In this document: piece by piece, positions 53,534 to 60,945 of the stretch
Numbering within the stretch: the first letter of the stretch is position 1
Layout: the number at the start of each line of letters is the position of its first letter
Assembly: GCF_900111485.1 (NCBI RefSeq)
Contig: NZ_FOIC01000008.1
Span: 1-64,000, forward strand
DNA: 64,000 bases
Direction: 5' to 3'
Origin: Natrinema hispanicum
GTDB taxonomy: Archaea > Halobacteriota > Halobacteria > Halobacteriales > Natrialbaceae
Notes under the pieces: model-generated
Told to the model about the DNA's origin: nothing
Databases searched by the model: none
Seen by the model: the letters and a program-made list of their open reading frames with translations, nothing else
Position numbers and translations under genes: made by a program

Positions 53534-54664
53534 TCACCAGTCTGGCCAAGATTTTCGAACCGCTTCGGATCGATCTTCCTTCTTTTGCTGCTTCGACCGT
53601 GTATCATAGTGTTTTCTCAGTACGTTTTCGGATACGTTGAATCGATCACTGGCCAGATCTCGACGGAGCCCACCGCTTAGCTGATTGACTATTGCACCTC
53701 GTCGAATTGCATGCGGGTAATATGACTGTGGGCAGACGTTCGAATCTGGGTCGCAACTGCCATCACAGGTCGGTCCATCAGACGTTTCGGGTGCCCAGTG
53801 ACAACTCGTTGCTTCGTATATCCATCGGCGCAGTGTTGACCGTGATGCACGTCCATATGACGTTGCGAACAAGGGTCGTCGTCCATAATCGTCGGTGACG
53901 TCAGGACGTTCAGTGTCGATGTACAACTGGATCGCTTCTACGGTGCAATCCTTGATCACGATATCGCGCTCACCGTCCCCTGGTGTATCATCATCCTCAC
54001 TGCCGTTTTTGAGTCGAGTCCCGGTTTCTGGCCGGTGTCGGAATCGAAGTGTGTTGTTATCTGGATCAAAGTCCTGTAAATCGGCCGAATGAATGTCACC
54101 GATTCGCGGTCCGCCATTCCAGCCGAGTTCCATCAGAGAGTGCATTGAAGATCCGCGGCGACGTTGCCGCAGTCTTTGGATGCTAGCAGCTGCCGTCTCT
54201 TCGGGAATTGTCTCGTCGCGCGCCTTCAGTGAGAGTCCGAGTTCCTTCTTGTCGAGAAGTCGGTAGACTCCCTCCTCGCAGTAGTTTCGCCTTGCAAGCC
54301 AGCGTAACCACGCCCGGACATTTTTCGTGTGGGTGAGGATTGTGGCGTCTAGGTCGTACTCCAGTTCGAGTTTGTCTATGTACCCCTCTACCAGTTTTAC
54401 CGAAATGCCTGCTGGGTGTGTTACGCCGTGATCTTCGGAAAAGTCAATGAAATCCGGGATAGTACGGTGGTACTGACCACGTGTGGCTGGGCTCCGGTTT
54501 TTTCGACGAGACAAGTATCGATCAAATTGCTCCGACAGAGTTGGCTGTTTCAGGGGAGAGAGGCCGTTTTCTGGTGTTTCTTCGATCCTGGCTGCTTCTA
54601 GAACCTGCTCGATTGTGTCGGGATCATCAATTTGAACCAGTACTTCAGCCAACTCTTTCGTCAT
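53534..54664 (-). CDS. Tyrosine recombinase (second of a tandem pair)
   Basis: 376-residue recombinase. Core-binding domain about 50-130 (FDRYLSRRKNRSPATRGQYH). Catalytic residues: Arg in WNGGPRIGDIH near 186, HAIRRGAIVN near 318 with His and Arg, and Tyr in LRKHYDTRS near 352. A Cys cluster (SCHW, TCDGSC, NVCPQ) precedes box II, as in haloarchaeal integrases. It starts 2 bp after the stop of the upstream recombinase-like gene, so the two are cotranscribed. N-terminal 45 residues resemble no named domain. Confidence 0.87.
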   Translation of the reverse strand: MTKELAEVLVQIDDPDTIEQVLEAARIEETPENGLSPLKQPTLSEQFDRYLSRRKNRSPATRGQYHRTIPDFIDFSEDHGVTHPAGISVKLVEGYIDKLELEYDLDATILTHTKNVRAWLRWLARRNYCEEGVYRLLDKKELGLSLKARDETIPEETAAASIQRLRQRRRGSSMHSLMELGWNGGPRIGDIHSADLQDFDPDNNTLRFRHRPETGTRLKNGSEDDDTPGDGERDIVIKDCTVEAIQLYIDTERPDVTDDYGRRPLFATSYGRASRSTLRRWIYEATSCHWAPETSDGPTCDGSCDPDSNVCPQSYYPHAIRRGAIVNQLSGGLRRDLASDRFNVSENVLRKHYDTRSKQQKKEDRSEAVRKSWPDW

Positions 54665-54666
54665 AG

Positions 54667-55572
54667 TTAGTTAACTAGGTCAGCAATAGCACACCACCGA
54701 ATATCGGAAGGAGTTACGCTATAATGCTCCGGAGAGCGGTTCTGATCTCCTGAACTTTCCTGCTGTACATTGGCGCTATGCGGAGAGTATGTGATAGCGG
54801 TTTCACTCTCCTTCTTAACCGATCGGCGAAGGGTGCAACTGCTAGACCTCCCTCGTGAGGATGTAAACAGCGGTCGCCTCCCGTTCTCATGACTCGCCTT
54901 TCGTTCATAATCCAAATATATTTTCAGTGGCTCACTCGTTGTTGCCGAGATTTCAACTGAACGCTCAGTAACCAACCCTGCTTGTGATGCCAAGAACTGG
55001 TCGGACAATTCAACCTCTACTACTGATTTATCCAAATCAATATTTGACAGATTAATCCTCTGAACAGGGCCTACAGGGCTCATCGTATCGGCCAGGATCT
55101 CTGCGAAAACGTGCGTCCGGGACCCGAACCTGCGTTGCCGAAGGTGATCGAACAATGCCTCTACAGTTTCTCTGGTGGTTTCATCAAGACATCGACCCTC
55201 ATTAATTGGATGCCAAATTCGGTTCTTCAGCGTATCCACCTCTGGAGCGGCCCCCATGTTGAGTTCTGAAGCAATCTGAACCTTCACCAGCTCAGGATCA
55301 TCCCCTGTGGCAACAGCAAGGTAGTTTGCTACAGTACAGAGGCGACCATATACGGTATCGACGCTATGGTTACTGGAAATAAGGCAATCTTCCACAAAGC
55401 ACGCTACTTGTTCATCACGCGCGTGCTCGGGAGCGATACCATGTTTCTCACACCAGCATCGATATACGGTAAGATCCCGCTTGTGAGAATGATACGTACT
55501 TGCGGGCACGGTCCCGGAAAGGTGATCAAGATAAGTCGTGATTTTAGTTGTCTTGTTCGCTGCACTTGCCAT
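54667..55572 (-). CDS. Recombinase-like protein lacking the catalytic tyrosine
   Basis: 301-residue relative of the downstream recombinase. The core-binding part (PASTYHSHKRDLTVYRCWCE) is intact, and a partial catalytic domain follows (GRRPLFTSSRGRSSSCTLRR, TPSDIRWCAIADLVN). Box II has SDIR in place of HxxR, the Cys cluster is lost, and the protein ends before the usual C-terminal tyrosine. It should be inactive by itself, but the intact frame and coupling to an active paralogue suggest a non-catalytic partner subunit. First of the pair, with the other starting 2 bp later. Confidence 0.7.
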   Translation of the reverse strand: MASAANKTTKITTYLDHLSGTVPASTYHSHKRDLTVYRCWCEKHGIAPEHARDEQVACFVEDCLISSNHSVDTVYGRLCTVANYLAVATGDDPELVKVQIASELNMGAAPEVDTLKNRIWHPINEGRCLDETTRETVEALFDHLRQRRFGSRTHVFAEILADTMSPVGPVQRINLSNIDLDKSVVEVELSDQFLASQAGLVTERSVEISATTSEPLKIYLDYERKASHENGRRPLFTSSRGRSSSCTLRRSVKKESETAITYSPHSANVQQESSGDQNRSPEHYSVTPSDIRWCAIADLVN

Positions 55573-55758
55573 CGTGTTTGAGCCTATGACCAGATACGGA
55601 CTAGACAGCAGTCAGCATATTTGCAGAAGAATTCACGACAAGTGACGCCCAATCGTACCGTTTGAGGTAGAGTTTATAATAGACAACGTGATTTTCTATC
55701 GGGATTGAATTCTACCAGCGCTTCATGGGAGTCCCCTTTCAGTTTGAAGTCACCCTCG

Positions 55759-56475
55759 TCAATACTCCAAAGCTCGGCTCTTAACCACTTTATCCGATCT
55801 TCTATGTCTATATGAGATCTCTTTACAAACCATTAAATCAAGCTCAAGGGCCATGCTCTCTTTCACCTCCTGTGGGGATAATGTTTCACCATCAGGAGTG
55901 TTTACTGCCATTTGATACCGCTTATTCTCACCAGAGTAGTCTTTATCAAGATAGGTGGGAAGATCATCTTTGGTTGGGGTCTCATATAATCTTGTATTCG
56001 GGTTAACCAATACTAGATCAGGGACCTCTTCCTCAATGTATCTTTCAGAATCAGAATCCTGAAGTTGATCTTTTCCTAGCTTAATTCCATCTGAAAGTGC
56101 TCTTCTGAAAGCCAGTAATTCATCAGTTGGTTTGTCAGATGGAGTATAGCCTTCGTCGAGAATTTCCTCATCAAATATTCCGTCGTAATCGATTGTGTCA
56201 TTGGTGATTATGTACGCGAGGGCGATAAGGTGTTTTGCGGCATCCTGATGATCATCTACTTCATCAACTACTGCTTCATCTGTGACCTTTTCAAATAGCT
56301 CCCCAAAGGAATTTAGATTCGAGATATTATCAATGTCGAGTCCGGATAGAAATTTTAGATCGTCCATTGCCATTGCAACTCGTTCTTGGCATGCGTTTTT
56401 TCGCTTCGACTTGTTCTTTTCATCGTCCTGTAACCAGTCACGATCGGTTTCAGTGAGTAAACCCTTCTCTGGCAT
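55759..56475 (-). CDS. Haloarchaeal element-associated hypothetical protein
   Basis: 238-residue acidic protein. It begins MPEKGLLTETDRDWLQDDEK, where LTE-DR-WL is a pattern I have seen at the start of many uncharacterised haloarchaeal element-borne proteins. A C-terminal half with PDLVLVNPNTRLYETPT, then QMAVNTPDGETLSPQEVKES. The frame is open to 56589, but the ATG at 56475 fits that pattern. Same strand as the recombinase pair 190 bp downstream; it could be a third gene of that unit. Function unknown. Confidence 0.5.
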   Translation of the reverse strand: MPEKGLLTETDRDWLQDDEKNKSKRKNACQERVAMAMDDLKFLSGLDIDNISNLNSFGELFEKVTDEAVVDEVDDHQDAAKHLIALAYIITNDTIDYDGIFDEEILDEGYTPSDKPTDELLAFRRALSDGIKLGKDQLQDSDSERYIEEEVPDLVLVNPNTRLYETPTKDDLPTYLDKDYSGENKRYQMAVNTPDGETLSPQEVKESMALELDLMVCKEISYRHRRSDKVVKSRALEY

Positions 56476-56822
56476 GACAGATAGGATTTCACGGTGCTTG
56501 TAATAAAAGCGCTGACGAACCGGCAGTTCAAACCAAATTCCCGTGACGTTTGCTTTAGTTAGTGAAATGGAAATAAATACACTACTCATTCCTGTATGGA
56601 ATCAGAACAAGCAAATCCGCTAACGAAAGATATCGGATTAGAAGCCAGTAGTCTCAATAGGGCTAGCAGCCGCGTTACAGGAAGTGTTCTGGGCAGAATT
56701 GAAACCAAATCTTTGATTCTGTCTGCCATAGCGAACAAATCGAACAGACATCGACAGTCCTCAATAACTTCAAGATGTCCTCGTCAAGTTTGGACATGAC
56801 TTAGGGAGGATGTGTTCAAGTT

Positions 56823-58085
56823 ATGAACGCTGACGATCCCGAAGCTCTCGACGACCGACTCCCCCGACAGGAGAGGCTCTTCGAAGAAGCAGACCTCCCC
56901 GAGACCGACTACGAGACCATCGACGACTACGTCCTTCACCGGAAGGCGAACAAAGACAACGAAGATCACACGCTCGCGGGCAACCTCAAGCACCTGCGCC
57001 TCGCCTCCCAGCGAGCTAGCGTCCCGCTGACCAAGATGGGTCAGACCGACTTCAACCGGTTCATTGTCGAGGAACTCGACGAAAACCGAGGACTGTCGGA
57101 CGGGACGATTGATAATTACAAGAGCGCGATCCGGCCATTCTTCGAATGGCTGGGCCGCCCATGGTATGCCGACATCGAGTTCAAGGAAGAGGATGAGGAC
57201 GAATCCGGCCCGGACCCTGAGGAGCTGCTGACGCAGGAGGAGATCGATGCACTCCTCGAACAAGGCGACAGCCGGGGGAAGGCCCTCGTGGCGCTGTACG
57301 CCGACACGGGCTGGCGTGCATCCGCTATCGCCAGTCTCCGAATGAAGCACATCGACCTGCGAGGAGACGTTGCAGCCGTTGAGGTGAACGAGGACGCCTA
57401 CGTGAAGAGCGCGGAGGGCCACACCCCATTGTCGTTCTCGCGGGCGCACATCGCCACGTATCTGCAAGGGGAGCATCCCCGCCGAGATGACCCGGAGGCG
57501 GCGCTCATCCACAAAAAGGAGGGCTACGAAGGTGAGGACGGGGCTCTCTGTACGAGTCGCATCCGCACCATCATCAAGGAGATGGGAGAGGAAGCCGACA
57601 TTGAGCGCGAGCGACTGAACCTCCACAACTTCCGGCACACCGCCGTCACGCGGTGGCGGCGGCAGGGACTTCCCGATCGAATTATCGTGAAACGCGCGAA
57701 GTGGGTGGAGGGCACGAAGATGCTCGAACGGTATGACCACCCGACTGAGGACGAAGAACTCGAAGACATGGCCGTCGCCATGGGATTGATTGAACGCGGG
57801 AATCTCGACGGCACCGATATTGGTGAACCGGGTGATGACTCTCGGGAGTGTCCGGCGTGCTTCGCCGTCGTCCGCCGTGGGGCCCGGTACTGCCCGGGGT
57901 GCGGGAACCCGCTGACAGCCGACGCTGCGCACGATCTTCCGCCGGAAGATATTCAAGATCCCGAAGAAACCGCTGAAGATCTTGCCGACATAGAGGGTGT
58001 TATTGATGAGATGGGCACCGGCGTGGTCTTAGAACAAATCCTCCAGCAAAACCCGGATCTGCTGAACAAACTCGACTTCGATTGA
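56823..58085 (+). CDS. Tyrosine integrase with C-terminal zinc ribbon
   Basis: 420-residue site-specific recombinase. Core-binding domain about 40-130 (YVLHRKANKDNEDHTLAGNL). Catalytic residues: Arg in DTGWRASAIA near 164, HNFRHTAV near 268-272, and Tyr in MLERYDHPT near 303. The C-terminus carries a CxxC-CxxC zinc ribbon (ECPACFAV ... YCPGCGNPL, 342-361) and a helical tail. The ATG at 56823 is preceded by GGGAGG. Composition is more GC-rich than the neighbouring genes, so it may have come from a different source. It is convergent with the small gene at 58088. Confidence 0.88.
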   Translation: MNADDPEALDDRLPRQERLFEEADLPETDYETIDDYVLHRKANKDNEDHTLAGNLKHLRLASQRASVPLTKMGQTDFNRFIVEELDENRGLSDGTIDNYKSAIRPFFEWLGRPWYADIEFKEEDEDESGPDPEELLTQEEIDALLEQGDSRGKALVALYADTGWRASAIASLRMKHIDLRGDVAAVEVNEDAYVKSAEGHTPLSFSRAHIATYLQGEHPRRDDPEAALIHKKEGYEGEDGALCTSRIRTIIKEMGEEADIERERLNLHNFRHTAVTRWRRQGLPDRIIVKRAKWVEGTKMLERYDHPTEDEELEDMAVAMGLIERGNLDGTDIGEPGDDSRECPACFAVVRRGARYCPGCGNPLTADAAHDLPPEDIQDPEETAEDLADIEGVIDEMGTGVVLEQILQQNPDLLNKLDFD

Positions 58086-58087
58086 CA

Positions 58088-58270
58088 TTACTCTGACTCC
58101 GTTTCTTGGGCAGCTTCCAATTCACGTTTTGCCAGTTCAACCTCGGCATCCCCAGCAGCAATGAGTGCGCTAATTGCCACAGTACGAGCCCACCTGTCGC
58201 CCTCTTGTAGAGCGTAGTAAATGTCTTCGCGGTGTTGTGCAACATACTCACGGAGTTCGTCATCAGTCAT
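58088..58270 (-). CDS. Small helical protein
   Basis: 60-residue, Glu/Ala-rich, predicted helical (DDELREYVAQHREDIYYALQ). It ends 3 bp after the integrase stop. No homologue recognised; likely a small element-borne protein. Confidence 0.45.
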   Translation of the reverse strand: MTDDELREYVAQHREDIYYALQEGDRWARTVAISALIAAGDAEVELAKRELEAAQETESE

Positions 58271-58469
58271 AGTCCCGGAATATCGTCTACTTGGTATGGG
58301 CCCTGGTATTTGTTGTTTTCATTTCAACACTGAATCAAAATCTGACTCCAGTTGACGGATCAGGTCTCTTTTCGGCCGTTGCGATCACATCATTGACGCC
58401 AAGTCATTTCATCAATTGGCGATTGGATCACTACCGGGAACTGAATATCTTGCTCTGTTGAATATCTTA

Positions 58470-59120
58470 CTATCGAACGTACCTTGGTAGAAGTTCACGA
58501 TTATATCGGCTGAGTTTTACTTGTTCCTCAGTGAACAGGTCCCCAAGTGTCAGTTCTAGAGTCTCCGGGTTGAATCGTCCAACCTTGAGTGGAGCAATCC
58601 GCTGGATATACTGTTCAACTCGATCAACATCATGACGTCCGCCGGTATGGAAAATCAGATACGTACGATATCCATTGGAGAACATTCTTCTAAGACGGCG
58701 ATACAGGGCAAGCTTTGATGCCTTGTGATAAATTTCAGCAGCAATCTGTACAGGATTTGTAATCTTCACATCCGCGATTACGAAGTTTGGCTGAGTCCCA
58801 ATCCACTTTTCGACGTTGATCTCTACTGGTTCACCAGTGAGTTCATTGATACGGTTGTGGAGGGCTTTTACAGTTATTTCAGCGACAATCTGATGTCCCC
58901 CGGATATTGATTCGGCCGCAAAGCAGTCGGGCGTTCCATCCTTATGAACAAAGAAATCGAGCAGATACTTTGTTGACAATCCATTATATTCGACCTCCCT
59001 ATTACAAATAGGGCAACTGAAATTGTATTCTAAGGTTGGATAATGACTTTGACTAATTAGTGTCTGTATTTCTTTACCAGTATAGATGTGGTTGATATCG
59101 TTACGTTTTGCTATGAACAT
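58470..59120 (-). CDS. CoiA-like protein (PD-(D/E)xK nuclease, tentative)
   Basis: 216-residue AT-rich protein. CPICNREVEY near residues 37-46, with KDGTPDCFAAES, HQIVAEITVKALHNRI and EINVEKWIGTQPNFVIADV follow, then VQIAAEIYHKASKLALYRR. This order (Cys pair, HxxxK helix, acidic ..D in PNFVIADV, E in AAEI..S) is the layout of competence protein CoiA family nucleases. The match is by pattern only. It lies between an integrase and small regulators. Confidence 0.42.
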   Translation of the reverse strand: MFIAKRNDINHIYTGKEIQTLISQSHYPTLEYNFSCPICNREVEYNGLSTKYLLDFFVHKDGTPDCFAAESISGGHQIVAEITVKALHNRINELTGEPVEINVEKWIGTQPNFVIADVKITNPVQIAAEIYHKASKLALYRRLRRMFSNGYRTYLIFHTGGRHDVDRVEQYIQRIAPLKVGRFNPETLELTLGDLFTEEQVKLSRYNRELLPRYVR

Positions 59121-59350
59121 TGGCTATTGCATATGAATGATTGTTTGGTTATTTCTGGTCCTAGACTGGACCAGTATTACGCCGGTACCCTTCTGCAGCC
59201 GAGAATAATCTTTTCAGATTCTCATGTTACTGTGTACGTTGAAAGTCAGGTACTTACTCAATCGCCAGTTGATACCGAACGTAAAATACCACCTTCAATT
59301 ATGTCTTTTAGCTTCAAATCTATAATCAATTGGAAATCTCAACAAGACCC

Positions 59351-59728
59351 CTAATTTGTATCCGTGTATTCCTGGCTCAGTAACGTCTGGAGCGCAATCT
59401 CATTGAGATTGCTCAAAAGAAGGGCAAGCGTATGATTAGATCCAGCAGTAACAACCTGTCTCTTGGAGTCATAGATGATGATATTGGCGTCTGAAAGGGT
59501 CGATAGATGCGTCTGAGAAAGTGCATTGTACACGTTCCGGTACGGCTCACCAGTCGCGCAATCCACCGAGACGTCTTGTTCTTGGGCGGTGATTTCCTTG
59601 GCGAGAGTTCGGACCGAGAGTTCATCATCGCTCTCAGCCACCAGCTTGATCACGTATCGACGACGTGATGCTCTAAGTGAGTGGTAGACCTGTGAGAGAA
59701 AGTCGTCAATGGAGCTGTTGTAATCCAT
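59351..59728 (-). CDS. DUF7344 winged-helix protein
   Basis: 125-residue protein. It begins with the haloarchaeal DUF7344 pattern (DDFLSQVYHSLRASRRRYVI, LSVRTLAKEITAQEQD, YNALSQTHLSTLSDANIIIY), a winged helix with likely DNA-binding. It is divergent from the small HTH gene at 59910, and the palindromic sites lie in between. Confidence 0.75.
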   Translation of the reverse strand: MDYNSSIDDFLSQVYHSLRASRRRYVIKLVAESDDELSVRTLAKEITAQEQDVSVDCATGEPYRNVYNALSQTHLSTLSDANIIIYDSKRQVVTAGSNHTLALLLSNLNEIALQTLLSQEYTDTN

Positions 59729-59829
59729 AGCGAATCCGTAAAATCAGCCTATGAATCACCAACAACTGTGCTCCTAAGGCATATCCGCGAGCGATCATTC
59801 GCATGTTCTCGTGCAAATTCGGCACGGAA

Positions 59830-59878
59830 TTAGTTCTTTTGAAAGAACTAATGACGGTTAGTTCTCTCAAGAGAATAA
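59830..59878. promoter_or_regulatory. Pair of palindromic operators
   Basis: TTAGTTCTTT (59830-59839), TG, AAAGAACTAA (59842-59851) is a perfect 10-bp inverted repeat. A second, TTAGTTCTCT (59858-59867), CA, AGAGAATAA is imperfect. The two are 28 bp apart, between divergent genes of two small regulators. GAATAAAT within the second overlaps a likely TATA box for the gene at 59910. A repressor binding here would control that gene, perhaps autoregulation. Confidence 0.65.
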
Positions 59879-59909
59879 ATGGCTAACTACCGTCTGACCA
59901 GCGCTTTTC

Positions 59910-60158
59910 ATGATGGACGACGGACCTGGCCGGAAACCGACGATCACTGACGACGACATCCTCGACGTATTTCGCTCAGCCTCTGATCCCGTCCTGACTA
60001 CGTCTGAGGTCGCATCTCACTTCGATATCACGCATCGAGGTGTTCGGGATCGGTTGGCGAAATTAGAACAAGAAGGTGTGCTTGAATGCAAGAAGGTCGG
60101 TGCGCGTGGGATGGTTTGGTGGTATCCCGGCCACACATCAACTTCTGAAACACCGTGA
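59910..60158 (+). CDS. Small winged-helix DNA-binding protein
   Basis: 82-residue protein. The HTH region is TSEVASHFDITHRGVRDRLAKLEQEGVLECKKVGARGMVWW in pieces, of the MarR/PadR-like or IclR-type wing. The ATG at 59910 (or 59913) is about 35 bp after the operator pair, fitting a short-leader transcript. It likely represses its own promoter. Confidence 0.72.
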   Translation: MMDDGPGRKPTITDDDILDVFRSASDPVLTTSEVASHFDITHRGVRDRLAKLEQEGVLECKKVGARGMVWWYPGHTSTSETP

Positions 60159-60173
60159 ATTTTGCACTGCAGA

Positions 60174-60200
60174 GTGTGTCATAGAACAGTTCCCAACACC
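60174..60200. repeat. Solo end related to the 42830 mobile unit
   Basis: GTGTCATAGAACAGTTCCCA matches the left end of the 42830-43208 unit (GTGTCATAGAATATTTCCCA) in 17 of 20 bases. No matching opposite end is seen nearby, so it is a truncated copy or a chance match. Confidence 0.5.
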
Positions 60201-60291
60201 CATCTCAAACCAGTCTTGAGTGAATAATCCAAAATAAAAACCTGCGAACGTAACAATGGATTGATGCAGATTATAGATCCAACATGAATCA

Positions 60292-60474
60292 ATGGAAGAC
60301 ATCCCGCAACCGTCACGTGATTCGTATTCGGCCGGTGATCGAGTTCAAATCTACATTGGTTCTGACGACCCCGATTCCCGGTATCACGGTGTAGTCTGCG
60401 AGGTTGTCGAAGTTCTCACGGATGATCTTGATTCGGAAACTGATCTCGGAGTTCTTCCTCCGCAGACGGTTTAA
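60292..60474 (+). CDS. Small DUF8139-like protein, probably C-terminally truncated
   Basis: 60-residue acidic protein, with SAGDRVQIYIGSDDPDSRYH and GVVCEVVEVLTDDLDSETD, which match a haloarchaeal small-protein family (SH3-like barrel; DUF8139 by memory). Family members run on for about 35 more residues. A shifted frame after 60455 reads PNWKLPVSSSELDE, like the usual C-terminus, so the frame is probably broken. The TATA-like ATTATA is at about 60274, so a near-leaderless start fits. Confidence 0.5.
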   Translation: MEDIPQPSRDSYSAGDRVQIYIGSDDPDSRYHGVVCEVVEVLTDDLDSETDLGVLPPQTV

Positions 60475-60945
60475 GATCGTGTCCGAACTGGAAATTACCT
60501 GTATCATCCTCAGAGCTCGATGAATCTTCGTTATCTGATGTCGGCATCTTATCTAGTTACCTTCTATTTTACAGTGGGGAGATATCGTCTCTTGTGATAA
60601 CAGCTGTTGGCAATGTGATTGACTTTATTCAGTCTGACCGGCGCGGACACTGCGGAATCGTAGCCGGTCATTGATTGTTACTCAGTGCTCCTGCTTCGTT
60701 TCTTCTATCTTATTTTTATTACAAATCCTATCTGGAGTGACTAGCTTCACTCGAAGCTCTCCGAAACCGTACTTTGAGTGAGTGATGAATAAGGACGGGT
60801 TCAGAGAGACGGTTGCCAATCGTGTTGCCTACAGAGGACAACTGGGCAAAGTGAGTAAGATGATTCGAGAAACTTTTTCCTGAGTCAGATGGTTTGAGTG
60901 AATCGGTCACCAGAGCTGTTCAGACTTATAATAGTGGTAGAATGA
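60475..60945. other. 471-bp region without a supported gene
   Basis: No coding frame that I would defend. Short repeats of ATGATTCGAGAAACTT (60861) and ATGATTAGAGAAACTT (60942, overlapping the 3' end of the STAND gene) suggest a small duplication of that gene end. Confidence 0.35.

Noticed and set aside
56596-56799. 67-codon plus-strand frame before the zinc-ribbon integrase
   Set aside because: The first half looks plausible but the second half does not and no promoter or homologue is seen; not enough to call.
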